Assembly: GCA_958510875.1 (NCBI GenBank)
Contig: OY294072.1
Coordinates: 5,252,501-5,316,500, forward strand
DNA from: Endomychus coccineus
Lineage: Eukaryota > Arthropoda > Insecta > Coleoptera > Endomychidae
Reading direction: 5' to 3'
DNA length: 64,000 nucleotides
Below are positions 51,030 to 61,620 of the stretch, in pieces (positions within the stretch are counted from its first letter, which is position 1; the number at the start of each line of letters is the position of its first letter). The position numbers and the translations under genes were made by a program. A model generated the notes under the pieces. The model saw nothing but the letters and a program-made list of their open reading frames with translations, did not search any database and was not told the DNA's origin.

Positions 51030-52020
51030 CCTGATCTTTCTTCTACATGAGCGATCGTTTTTGCCCAAGATACCACATCTTCACTGTGTTAGGGGTTTTT
51101 CAATTATAAATTGAAATGAAAACTTTTAAGTAGGTATTCCAGAAATAGCAGGAATGTTGGTTAGTCATTGGAGGAATTAATTTTTGGAGCAGAATTTACC
51201 TCTACTCATGCAATAATAAAACGCATATCAATTAGTTGAAGAAATCAAGCTGTTAAGATTAGAAATTGAACGCCATCTATTTTTTTATATCGATAGCTGA
51301 ATGGATATCAGTACAACTTTTTCAATGCTTTGTGCAACTTTTTGATAATATTTAAAAAACAGTTACAAAAGGTTTTATAATAGCTTTTTATCGAATAATA
51401 TTTTAACTATGAATTAAGAATTTGTACACCTAAATTTTTTTTTTTGCTACATTCTCGGTCTTGAGTATTTCATAATTGTCATAATCATGGCAATCTATAA
51501 TATTGATTGGGCTGCTGGAATCTGTGAACTTTTTCGCATTTCTATTGGGGTGTTGCATATGAACATTTTTGAGAAAAAATAAATTATATTAAGCCGTATG
51601 CTTTTCATCCGATGTTAACAAGAAACCAACACTCAGTATATCACTTTTATCAAATGTTGACAACATATTTCCACTCGACACCATAAAAACCCGTATGTAT
51701 ATCAAATTTCATGAATTTTGTGTATATTTTGTCGAAAATATTCACTTATAATATCCCATGTGCAAAATTTCCGGAAATTAATTTGTGCACTCAGAATATT
51801 CGGTAAGAGAATTTCACACCGAAGAAGAATTAGTTTAAAATAATTTCAATGTTCTGTTATTTGACATTTTTTCATGAAAATATGAGACATTACGAAGGAA
51901 TGCCATAATTTTTTTATATGATTTTGAGAGTTTGATGTATACGAGTCCAAACGTCAAAAAAACTTTTGGTGTTTTCATGCTTAAATTGTGTATGGTTATA
52001 ATTTATAATGTTTCGCCACG
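51030..52020. other. unassigned AT-rich interval
   Basis: No gene, repeat or RNA supported. Confidence 0.4.
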
Positions 52021-52640
52021 GAATTGAAAATCCAGTTGTAATTTCTGATTCACCCACTTTAGTTGTATAACATTTAGAAAAAGTGGATTAAATATAGTTT
52101 ATTACATGTTGTTGAATTAAATTTCATTTACCAAAATTGATGGAAGTATGTGTTTTTACCCAATAATTCTCTTTCGGCAACTGATTCACAATAAAATCTA
52201 AATATCAGTAGTAGTTTTTGATCCATCCACTTTAGGGCTACAAAATTGTTAAAAGTAGATCAAATATTGTTGAATTACATTTTATTTACTGGAAGTGGTG
52301 GAAGTATGTGTTCTTAAATAATGGGTTTCTTTCGGCAACTAATTTATAATAAAATTCAAATATCAGTAGTAATTTTTGATTCACTCACTTCAGTTGTACA
52401 AAATTGTGAAAAGTGGATTAAATATGGTTCATTACATGTTATTGAATTACATTTCATTCACTGGAATTGGTGGAAGTATGTATTTTTAAGTAATAGTTTT
52501 CTTTTGACAACTGATTTACAATAAAATTCAAATATCTTTTGATCCACCGACTTTAGTTGTTTTAAATTATTTTAAATAGATTATTTATAGTCTCTTTCAT
52601 GTTTTTGGGTTAAATTTGATTTACTAAAATTGGAGGCATT
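52021..52640 (+). repeat. four diverged copies of a satellite of about 160-170 bp
   Basis: Marker words GATTCACCCACTTTAGTTG, GATCCATCCACTTTAGGGC, GATTCACTCACTTCAGTTG and GATCCACCGACTTTAGTTG occur near 52,049, 52,220, 52,378 and 52,540. Each is followed by AAAAGTGGATTAAATA-like, GTTGAATTAAATTTC-like, TGGAAGTATGT and CTTTCGGCAACTGATT-like blocks. By eye about 75-85% identical, so an old array. Confidence 0.8.
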
Positions 52641-52714
52641 ATATTTGTTTTGAATAAACGATAGTTTCTGTTTTTTAAGCGAATCAAATAATTATAAAAT
52701 AGTAATATTGCTCA

Positions 52715-53104
52715 ATGGAAATAGGCGGTCATGGCTATGACAGATACCATGACCAATGTCATTATTGTACTTTCTCTGTATTTTGTACAAAATCGGTCGT
52801 CTCAGATCATATTGTAACAATGAGTTGTTTTAAAAATTACGAGACTTGTTCATGTTCATGTTCATGTTGCGACGAATTAAGTCACGTGAAAATGTTCCAT
52901 TCCAAACGAACATATTTACTGGAGTTAATTGAATATTGTTCACCAGAAATGTTAAATGTGGCGAATCGTAAAGGTTTATTTAAGAAAATCCAAGAAAAGC
53001 TGTTGCGAACATCTATAAAATTTAACAAAATTGGCAAGAATAAATTGAACAAAATGGTTTCAAATTATTACATTTATTTGCTTAAAAACACAAACATTTG
53101 GTAA
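52715..53104 (+). CDS. hypothetical Cys-rich, basic 129-aa protein
   Basis: Uninterrupted ATG-to-stop frame, long for this AT-rich background. The N-terminal half has many Cys and His (CHYCTFSVFC at 15-24, ETCSCSCSCC around 43-52), suggesting metal binding. The C-terminal half is strongly basic and helical in look (KGLFKKIQEKLLRTSIKFNK). No signal peptide or membrane segment. I do not recognise the family. It could be a single-exon gene, an exon or a chance frame. AATAAA-like signals follow near 53,215. Confidence 0.35.
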   Translation: MEIGGHGYDRYHDQCHYCTFSVFCTKSVVSDHIVTMSCFKNYETCSCSCSCCDELSHVKMFHSKRTYLLELIEYCSPEMLNVANRKGLFKKIQEKLLRTSIKFNKIGKNKLNKMVSNYYIYLLKNTNIW

Positions 53105-53674
53105 ATTTAGAGTCTTCTGTCCTTTGCTATTCGCCATTACGATAAGAGGATTTTCAAGAGGAACATCAAAAACATTTAAATGTTGTTATGAAATAGAATA
53201 AAATGTAGATTTTAATAATAAATAGAACGAATTTAAATATTTAATTTATTTTTGTGAACGGTTGTTTTGTTATGTATTGTATCACTTCCAAACTCATTTG
53301 TCAAACGTCAGAAAATATCCACTATAATTTTGCTTCTTTACCCTAAAAGAAAAATTATCTGCTGAAATTTTTTCGTTGGCAAGGCAACAAGTCAAAATAA
53401 AAGTATTTCATTGGTCAAATATTGTCGGTGTGAAATTCTCATTGGAATTAAATTTCAAGGTTCATATTGAACAACTTATATCTTAGGAAATAATCGAATT
53501 CATGCCCACAGAAACTCTTCCGTAAGGAATCTCCACCTGAGCAGTGGGATGCTTCAGAAAGATCAATTTTATTATTATTTACGTATGCATATAAAAAAGA
53601 TTTCATGAATGAAAACGAAGATTTTGGAATTATTGTAACAGGAATCACATAATTTGGGAGAAATAATACCCAGC
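53105..53674. other. unassigned interval
   Basis: Contains a short minus-strand frame (53,448-53,648, with HCSGGDSLRKSFCGHEFDYF) lying just downstream of the exon-like ORF at 53,675-53,980. It may be 3' untranslated sequence of the same transcript. Confidence 0.3.
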
Positions 53675-53980
53675 CTATGAAAAGTCTTTGATAACATGAA
53701 ACGTAATATACAAATCGAAAATAACCATTGTTTGCTCCATTACCGACGGTACTGTAGAATGTAAATGTTCGCTTTCAGGCTGATAATATAATAAGACAGA
53801 CATTATTCTGTAATAACTCACTAAATACAGTGTTGCCAATATCGCGAATGCCTTATCCACTGGAAATTTGCTATCAAATATGCGGTGGATTACTGATCCA
53901 CTGCTAAATGAGACCAGAGTATACGTCATGAAGTATACGCCACACGGAGTCGCCACCAGAGGATACGTAAACGTTCGGAA
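53675..53980 (-). CDS. possible terminal exon of an unidentified membrane protein
   Basis: Minus-strand open frame from 53,980 to a TAG stop at 53,675, preceded by a plausible acceptor (a T-rich stretch ending in TTTTAG at 53,981). The frame starts FRTFTYPLVATPCGVYF. It has hydrophobic stretches around ATPCGVYFMTYTLVSF and AILATLYLVSYYRIMSVLLY, suggesting membrane segments, and ends FHVIKDFS. No ATG starts the frame, so upstream exons would be needed. Family not recognised; a chance frame is possible. Confidence 0.3.
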   Translation of the reverse strand, partial: FRTFTYPLVATPCGVYFMTYTLVSFSSGSVIHRIFDSKFPVDKAFAILATLYLVSYYRIMSVLLYYQPESEHLHSTVPSVMEQTMVIFDLYITFHVIKDFS

Positions 53981-54168
53981 CTAAAATATACAAAATATCC
54001 AAAAAGTCGACATAAGTCATCCCTGTGAAATTTTGCCAGATGATAGAAGTCGTCAAGGTACATCGTTTAACACGTGATGTGATAGCTTCTCCGTATACGG
54101 AGGACCTATGACACCGGATGACCTACCCAATGCAAATTTTCAATGAGAGGAGGACCTACTCACCGTAG

Positions 54169-54173
<5 letters not shown>

Positions 54174-54208
<35 letters not shown>
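54174..54208. repeat. (TA)n tract
   Basis: About 17 TA repeats immediately 5' of a solitary R1 copy. This is the third R1 copy or group found beside TA repeats, which suggests insertion preference or that the element brings the repeat. Confidence 0.9.
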
Positions 54209-54210
<2 letters not shown>

Positions 54211-54536
54211 TATTCATAATTGTACAATATTGGAATGTCTTGTATTTAATCAAATTCAATCTATTTCAAATTGTAGTTAGCCATACATTACTCTTTCACA
54301 CACAACCGATCCAATGTTTTCTGCAGTTTTAATTGGATCTTAAAACACAAGTCGGCTGCAGACGCATTTCATTAATCGAAATCATCTATTCTTTTCTAAA
54401 TTACATGGAAACACTAATTCAATTAACAATTTTGATAAAGGCAATAAACGTTGTCGAAACGTCATAACAGAATTTTTATTTCATTATCAGTATATATACG
54501 AACCAATATACCAAGAAAACATACAAATATTACAAA
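54209..54536 (+). repeat. R1 repeat, solitary plus copy
   Basis: Near-identical to 46,256-46,590 from ATATTGGAATGTCTTGTATT to CATACAAATATTACAAA. Hammerhead-like core TTGATAA, GGCAAT/GTTGTC hairpin, GAAAC at 54,431-54,460. No inverted partner here, so R1 can exist alone. Confidence 0.8.
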
Positions 54537-55139
54537 CTCGAGTAGTACTGCGTAAAAGTAATAATCCAAACCTCTAAGTCAATGCAGCAGCTAATCACGA
54601 AATGTTGCTTAAAATTCGAGGAAGAATACTTTGGTTCAAAAACGTTTGCTCTAGAACTTTTCTTAACGATTTTAGATACTGCTTGAGTTATTGAGTGATC
54701 TTATCTTGAGAAACTAGATCTGAGCTCAAATTATATACAGGCAGTTTCTCGTTTAAGACGATTTTTTGTTCGAGGTATGTTTAAAATTACAGATCGCTCT
54801 CTTTTCATAGAATTGATAAAAGTCACATTTGATATATATTCGGGTTGAAAAGAATATATCCTAAACATAGAATGCTTACTCTCCAGAAGTACCGACTTTT
54901 GGCCAACTTTCAGCTGCATGAGTCCATATTTGGGGAAAGGTAGAAAATGTCCCCCTTCTTCAGGTTCTGGGCCTGATCAAAATTTGCTCTCATAGACACC
55001 CGCATCGAGCGAGAGAGCACAAAAAATGATTGAAACGTTAACTTTGAACCGTTTGAAAGGTCGTATAAGCCCCGAACCGTTTCGAAAACGGTTTTGAAAT
55101 AGTTGATTTTCCGTAAAACGAATGACGGTCACGTTAGAA
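54537..55139. other. unassigned interval
   Basis: No supported gene; base composition begins to rise in GC from about 54,950. Confidence 0.4.
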
Positions 55140-55650
55140 GCCCGTAGCTCGCGAGGTAGAGAAGTGCAAATTGGTTGTACCTAATACGGCTTTACGACGA
55201 CTTTCGCGTGCCGTTTTCGCTCCATGTAGTTAGATTTAGTGGCGGACCATGCCCGACGGCCCTTCTTTTCCGATGAATGTCCTTTAAATAGGAAAATTTA
55301 ATCAAAATTGAAACAGGTACTCTCAGATCTCCGCTATGCACGGCTGACGTGCAAAGCACCAAAGGGAATTCTCTAGCTACTAAAATATACCCGAAGCGGA
55401 TAAATGATAGCGGCACATAGCCTAAAAGACTTTATTACAGCTGGCGCCGGCCGCACGGGGCTCGAAATGGCCCCAAATTAACAAGACCGAGGTAAAACGT
55501 ATAACCTCTAACTGAAGCGTAGCGAGCTCTTCGAGGGATATGTCGAAATCATTTCGTTCGGAGCTTATAACATAGGACGTCTTGCGTTCATGCAATTGTG
55601 TTTTTATACAATTCGAACCTTCGAATTTCGATAGGTCACGTGAAAATCCC
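55140..55650. other. GC-richer island of unknown origin
   Basis: GC content is visibly higher than in the rest of the window, with CG-containing words throughout (GCGCCGGCCGCACGGGGC at 55,444). Two adjoining minus-strand frames cover it (55,850-55,422, and 55,416-55,192, the latter without an ATG). It could be a transposon fragment or a regulatory CpG-rich segment; not recognised. Confidence 0.35.
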
Positions 55651-55850
55651 GGAGCCAGAAGCGCTAAAGACTTCTGTGTGTCTAAGCTTTCGTATGAAAT
55701 TGCGAAATTTGGCATTCTTAGAAACGTCAAATTAATTAATCTGAAACAAGATTTGGGGATATTTTTATTCAAATCGATATAATACCAATTTTTGGCGGTC
55801 ATATTGTAATGATAATAATCAAAATTTCTCAAAATCGAAAACTGAAGCAT
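55422..55850 (-). CDS. unrecognised 142-aa open frame over the GC-richer island
   Basis: ATG at 55,850 on the minus strand. The product has no clear domain; residues such as KSLALLAPGFSRDLSKFEGS and EELATLQLEVIRFTSVLLIW are visible. A further open frame of 74 codons follows after 5 nt in another frame without an ATG, so one longer frameshifted gene is possible. A transposon remnant or chance frame cannot be excluded. Confidence 0.25.
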   Translation of the reverse strand: MLQFSILRNFDYYHYNMTAKNWYYIDLNKNIPKSCFRLINLTFLRMPNFAISYESLDTQKSLALLAPGFSRDLSKFEGSNCIKTQLHERKTSYVISSERNDFDISLEELATLQLEVIRFTSVLLIWGHFEPRAAGASCNKVF

Positions 55851-55859
55851 GTACAATTG

Positions 55860-56778
55860 AAATTCACCATTCGAAAGATCGTCATCGATAATGTTAAAAG
55901 AGAACCAAACTATAGTCCAAGACGTAACCCAAAAATGCCGCTAAGAAGCTTAAAATAACTCATGAAGATTTGACGTGGTTTGACGGTAACCTATGTAAGG
56001 ATTAAGTGATAATTCACGAAGAGAACTGATTTCGGAGATGTATGTATGATAAAACGATTTAGAAATAATGCCAAGAAATCTTAAATAGCTATATACTGCT
56101 CAGAAACTTCCAAAATGGTCCATGGACGAAGGTATACTTTCTAGGGGTACAAGTACATTTTTAAATCTTTCGGTGATTTGGTGCCTCGAAAAAGCATACA
56201 TATACTCCAGAATCTTTTAAATAAGCTTTGCTACAAATCTATGGTCTTATTTCACCAAAATCTAACCCTATTCATAGTTTGAGAGTTGAAAGTAGTAAAC
56301 ATTATGTCTCTAACTAAAAGACAACTAAACGACATAAATATAATATAAACGAGGGTCTCATCTATTAAAAATCGTTCTAGAGGAATGTCTGAACAATATG
56401 TAACAATAAGACTCACCATAATTCATTTTAGATATAGATTCATTGTACATATCAATTTTGGAATCTCAAGTACATAGGGATTGAAAGGATGACAAAATGA
56501 TTTAGAAAGGTATATACATCATGCACGAGAATAGTATAACTGATTTTTAAGGTACATAACAAGATATGTGTCATATTCTACAGTAAGCGTAGCATCTTCC
56601 AGTAGCAGCACGGTCATTGGATTAACTCAGAATTACTTCAAATTCTTAATACAAGCCTTTCAATGTACTCGAGTAATGTTACTATAGATACAATGAAGAT
56701 ATTTTCATATATGTGTTTGATGTAATATGTTTTAGGATCTGAATTGTCATTTCACATTTTCAACATAGATACAACGTT
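55860..56778. other. unassigned interval
   Basis: AT-rich sequence without supported features. Confidence 0.4.
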
Positions 56779-57108
56779 ATGATACATATAATAGCATCTT
56801 TCAAGAATTCAATGTCAAATATGGATGAATTATATGGAATAAGGAAAGATGTATACAAGAGTATTTCATATGTGTTTGGAAAGGAAAGCATTCAATGTTC
56901 AATTTACATGTTCCTAACATTTCATACTTATGTCAGTTGGTGGATAAATTTCACCAAAACCAATTGTATGGATGTTACATGCATGAAAATGATTATGAAA
57001 GTGTTAAACAATGAAGTTGCTGCCACAAGGTATACTTTCGACAAAGTATACATCACTATATGGATGTTATACAACATTAAGAGAGATGACGGGAAAGTTT
57101 ACAAATGA
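56779..57108 (+). CDS. hypothetical 109-aa open frame
   Basis: ATG-to-stop frame with four Cys (including NCMDVTC) and a hydrophobic patch (YMFLTFHTYVSWWINF). Not recognised. No nearby promoter or splice signal decides whether it is real. Confidence 0.25.
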   Translation: MIHIIASFKNSMSNMDELYGIRKDVYKSISYVFGKESIQCSIYMFLTFHTYVSWWINFTKTNCMDVTCMKMIMKVLNNEVAATRYTFDKVYITIWMLYNIKRDDGKVYK

Positions 57109-57688
57109 TGGATTGTACAGTTTCAATCCTTCAAATTGCGCTTTGTAAATATATATTTGAAAAGAACCCAGGTTAGAGTAAAGTTCAATGATGACATACT
57201 TCCATTCATTCAGTTATTCCTGGCATACGTCAGATAGATTCGGGGCTGAAAAGAGAAAATTCTTCCTCAACGGGTAATAATTTTTTTATTATAACATATC
57301 TTCCTCTGATTTCTCTGGACTGTAACTAGCTATACAAATAGTGTAAGAACCTGCTTGAGGAATGTACAAATAGGAGTCAATTGTAGTTAGCATGTTAATA
57401 AGATGAATGAATTCAACTACACAATATTTATAAGAAATTTTATGGTACAATTAACGTTTTTTTTCATAAACTGACTTCACAGATACTGCAAATAGCATTA
57501 AAAATTATTGGAAAAGCAGCTTGAGAGATTTACATACAAAACTCATTGCATTTAGCATGTTAATGCTGGAAATTGAAGAGCTTGATATTTATAAGGTTTT
57601 TCCTTTGATTATTTCCAGTGTAGCTATTTGTTGATACTTCAGAGAAAAGGGGGTACAGTTATATAGTTGCAAACAACATTGTCTGATT
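57109..57688. other. unassigned interval before the 435-bp satellite
   Basis: No supported gene; some words recur in the following satellite. Confidence 0.35.
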
Positions 57689-59276
57689 GAAAGTTATCGA
57701 ATAACATTTGAACTTCAACTGAGGAAAGATTTCCAGATAATATATCAGACCTAAAGGGGTAGGGGTGGTAGGTATTCTCCCGCGATTACTTAAGTAGTAA
57801 CTGTATCTTACTTCAGAAAAGAGAATGGTATATTTACAGATTTGCATAATATATCATTGTCTGATTTCGAGTATTTGTTGATTCACAAATAGTTGGTTTT
57901 GTTTAGGTTTTTTCTTTCACATTTGAGAATTTAATAAATAATAAGAGAGTTCACATTGCGGATAAATTATATCATTAAATAAGGAATAATCACCATTATC
58001 CACTAAAAATACTATTAAAGTACAAAAGACTTTTCGACAAGCAGAAGGCATCAGAGTTGAAAGGTTCTTTGTAATTGAGCAGTTCTTTTACCGGATAAGG
58101 TTGATTTTTTTTTATTTACATTTGAAAGTTATCGAATAACATTTTAACTTCACATGAGGGAAGATTTCCAAATAATATATCAGACCTAAGGGGTGTAGGT
58201 GTGGTAGGTATTCTCCTTCGATTACTTAAGTGGTAACTGTATCTTACTTCAGAAAAGAGAATGGTATACTTACAGACTTGCATAATATATCATTGTCTGA
58301 TTTCAAGTATTTGTTGATTCACGAATAGTTGGTTTTATTTATGTTTTTTCTTTTACATTTAAGAATTTAATATATATTAAAAGAGTTCACATTGTGGATA
58401 AACTATATCACTAAATAAGAAATAATCACAATTATCCACTAAAAATACTATTAAAGTACAAAAGACCTTTCGACAAGCAAAAGCATCAGGGTTGAAAGAT
58501 TCTCTGTAATTGAGCAGTTCTTTCACTGGATAGGGTTGATTTTTGAAAATTTATATTTGAAAGTTATCGAATAACATTTTAACTTTAACTGAGGAAAGAT
58601 TTCCAAATAATATATCAGACCTAAGGGGTGTAGGGGTGGTAGGTATTCTCCTTCGATTACTTAAGTGGTAACTGTATCTTACTTCAGAAAAGAGAATGGA
58701 ATAGTTACAGACTTGCATGATATAACATTGTCTGATTTCAAGTATTTGTAGATTTCACGAATAGTTGGTTTTATTTAGGTTTTTTCTTTTACATTTCAGA
58801 ATTTAATGAATATTAAAAGAGTTCACATTGTGGATAAACTATATCACTAAATAAGAAATAATCACCATTATCCACTAAAAATACTATTGAAGTACAAAAG
58901 GCTTTTCGACAAGAAAAAGGCATCAGAGTTGAAAGATTCTCTGTAATTGAGCAGTTCTTTTACTGGATAAGGTTGATTTTTTAAAATTTATATTTGAAAG
59001 TTATCGAATAACATTTTAACTTCAACTGAGGAAAGATTTCCAAATAATATATCAGACCTAAGGGGTGGTAGGTATTCTCCTTCGATTACTTAAGTGGTAA
59101 CTGTATCTTACTTCAGAAAAGAGAATGGTATAGTTACAGACTTGCATAATATATCATTGTATGTTTCAAGTATTTGTTGATTCACAAATAGTTGGTTTTA
59201 TTTAGGTTTTTTCTTTCACATTTGAGAATATAATAAATATTTAAAGAGTTCACATTGTGGATAAACTATATCACTA
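57689..59276 (+). repeat. tandem satellite, 435-bp unit, about 3.6 copies
   Basis: Unit starts GAAAGTTATCGAATAACATT at 57,689, 58,124, 58,559 and 58,996; periods 435, 435 and 437. Conserved inside: ATATATCAGACCTAA, GGTAGGTATTCTCC, GTAACTGTATCTTACTTC, CATTATCCACTAAAAATACT. The last copy ends at ACTATATCACTAG (59,276). Copies are about 93-97% alike by eye. No RNA-gene promoter boxes seen. Confidence 0.9.
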
Positions 59277-60013
59277 GTAGGTATGAGGTCACTTTGGCCC
59301 GCCTGATAGAGAACCTTATCAGATGTAGGCAACCAGTAGTGCATGCACGATCTCCTTATCAGGCGACCTTGAGGCTCCTTATCAGTTGCAGACAACCTTG
59401 GGGGAACATCTCCAGTTACGGAGGGGGCTATTAGCGGGGTATTCAGGGGTCATGGGGTAGTTCAGACAGGTTATAGGGTAGTTCCACACAGACGGCTAGG
59501 GTGTGGTCGTTTCTGACCTACGTTGATGGTAGAGCGTTCAGCTTGAATATACAAGGTCTCACGAATCAGCTTGTAAGTAGGGTTAGGGACATACACAATG
59601 TCTCACGAATCAGCTTGTAAGTAGGGTGAGGGGGCATTGTAAAGCAGCATCATATTTGTGTCTGACAAAAGACACGAGAGCAAATAGTCGAGATGAATAT
59701 TTATGGAAATAAACTACATTCTTAATAAGATTTAAAATAATTCAATTTATCGTTCTATATTATCAATCACTGTTAAACGGATGTTTGTGAAACATATCGC
59801 TAGCGTATTAAGATTGCAACGTACCGGGTCACGATGTGCGTTAGACGCCGCAAATATTTTGATGACCAACACTTGTTAATATTTACCAGGCTCGGACTGG
59901 CCCTAGACCTTTGTTTCTCCATCGAGCACGCTTCAAAAATTCCGGGAATGTAGATATATAAGAGTTTCAGTAAGTCAGAGAGGCATTATGTGTAAAGTTG
60001 TCGATAGAGCAAC
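59277..60013 (+). promoter_or_regulatory. GC-richer 5' flank of the metalloproteinase relic
   Basis: Contains three CCTTATCAG words (59,314, 59,354, 59,377), reverse complement CTGATAAGG, a good GATA-factor site. Two copies of GTCTCACGAATCAGCTTGTA (about 59,556 and 59,600) follow. A TATATAAG box is at 59,955-59,962, about 50 bp before the ATG. This looks like a former promoter region or an LTR fragment; function is inference. Confidence 0.3.
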
Positions 60014-60721
60014 ATGTTATTATTCATTCCATGCTTCGTCGGAGCCCAGGCGAACAAATATCTAGTAAAATATGGATATATGACGGAAAATTCCAATGGT
60101 ACGAGTGAAACAGAGGATGCATTGAGAGTGTTTCAAGAATTCTATAGGCTACCAATAGACGGTACCCTAAATAATGGGACTTTGAAATTGATGAATACGA
60201 AAAGGTGCGGAGTGGCTGATGATCCTTCTCAATACACAACAACATCCATATGATTGAAGTCGAAATTGACATGGAGATTCAGATTTGCCTCAGCTCAACT
60301 GCTTAGAATGACTACCGATGTGTTTGGAGTATGGAGCAAATATTCGGTGTTGAACTTTGAATATACTGGTGGTAACACAACCGATATACTCATTTCGTAT
60401 CAGAGAGGAATGCATCGTAGAGTAACGAACAATGGGGTGTGTTCAGGATTGTTTGATGGACCTGGAACGATTCTCGCACACTCGGATTTTCCAACAAGTG
60501 ATGGGTCAACAGTCGAAACACATTTGGATCGAGATGAAAACTGGTGTGAAACAAAAACGAGACCCGCTTATAACGAATCAAGTTTGTTTGCTGTACTATT
60601 ACATGGAATCGGTCATGCAATAGGCCTAGCTCATTCGAGTAATATTGAGTCTGTAACGTTTGCATTTTACGAAGAACCTAGAGACGGTGGTTATTTTATT
60701 GTATATTCTGAATCTACGTGA
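60014..60721 (+). pseudogene. intronless matrix metalloproteinase relic
   Basis: Zinc endopeptidase family that cleaves extracellular matrix. Signal-peptide-like start (MLLFIPCFVGAQA), then a propeptide (YLVKYGYM, LRVFQEFYRLPIDGTL) with the cysteine switch KRCGVAD in place of PRCGVPD. An in-frame TGA at 60,251-60,253 separates this from the catalytic domain: LTWRFRFAS, then FDGPGTILAHSDFP and HLDRDENW (structural zinc/calcium region). The zinc site reads HGIGHAIGLAH. The three His remain but the catalytic Glu of HExGHxxGxxH is Gly. The Met-turn reads SVTFAFY, lacking the Met. No hemopexin domain. All in one exon with no splice signals needed, so a retrocopy or virus/transposon-carried gene. 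Pseudogene is near certain unless TGA is read through. Confidence 0.85.
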
Positions 60722-60905
60722 TGTGCTGAATAAGAATAGACAGTGTGTGATGGCACATGCCACATGTGTTTTTCATCGACTTAAGCATCATCATCATCAG
60801 AGTGAAGGGGGTCTACACCGGAAGTCGTTATTTTATTACATATTTTGAATCTACATGATGAGCTGAACAAAATTTTCATCGACTCAAGCATCATCAGGTT
60901 AAACC
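60691..60905 (+). repeat. 137-bp diverged tandem duplication at the 3' end of the relic
   Basis: TTATTTTATTGTATATTCTG with AATCTACGTGATG at 60,691 recurs as TTATTTTATTACATATTTTG with AATCTACATGATG at 60,828. TTTTCATCGACT plus AAGCATCATCA recurs near 60,770 and 60,873. GAAGTG or GAAGTC follows ACCG three times. Confidence 0.7.
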
Positions 60906-61119
60906 GGAAGTGGGTTATATGGTCGACACATTTTCACACCGGAAGTGACACCGCATTCAACGGGGTTTATGGCAACTATCACATACTGTAGTCATAGAAA
61001 CCATAGAGCTAAAGGTTATAGAGCTAACCTAAGTCGCACATCATCATGTTGTCTGTCATGTGGGTCTTCAATGAGGTGTCATGGTGTCCACCGTGTGAAC
61101 TGTCACGGCGGCTCTGTCA

Positions 61120-61248
<129 letters not shown>

Positions 61249-61420
61249 CAATCATTTGCAGCTATCGCGTGCAAAATGTTAATTTCCATATTTTTGATGT
61301 AGGGAATATCAATATGATGCATACAAATTGGGGTGGGGGAGAACATCAGACTATAGCTTTATGTGTATCGAAATACATATAGATTTTGACGAGTAAGTTG
61401 TGTTATATTGAATTGAAGAT

Positions 61421-61544
61421 CCGGCGATCATAGTTTACGAACGATGATAACGTCACTGCTTCAAGCCAATGACAGTAACTGATTCACGCCGGCGACCATA
61501 GTTTACGAACGATGATGACGTCAACATCGTTCACGAACTATGAT
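61421..61544. repeat. two direct and one inverted copy of a 23-bp motif
   Basis: CATAGTTTACGAACGATGAT (preceded by CCGGCGA) occurs at about 61,421-61,455 and 61,489-61,522. An inverted, one-gap version (ATCGTTCACGAACTATGAT) is at 61,523-61,544. It may be remains of element termini or paired binding sites. Confidence 0.7.
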
Positions 61545-61620
61545 GGGTTAATGAGGAATAAAATGTGAATAATCATAATGATTGTAATATATTCATGCAC
61601 ATGTTTTATCGCATGATTCA

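Noticed and set aside
57689..59276. Hammerhead core in the 435-bp satellite (CTGAGGA followed by GGAAA/TTTCC)
   Set aside because: No GAAAC follows the hairpin at the required place.
59955..59972. Baculovirus-type early promoter (TATA plus CAGT) ahead of the metalloproteinase relic
   Set aside because: CAGT lies only about 13 bp after the TATA box, too close for the usual spacing of about 30 bp.
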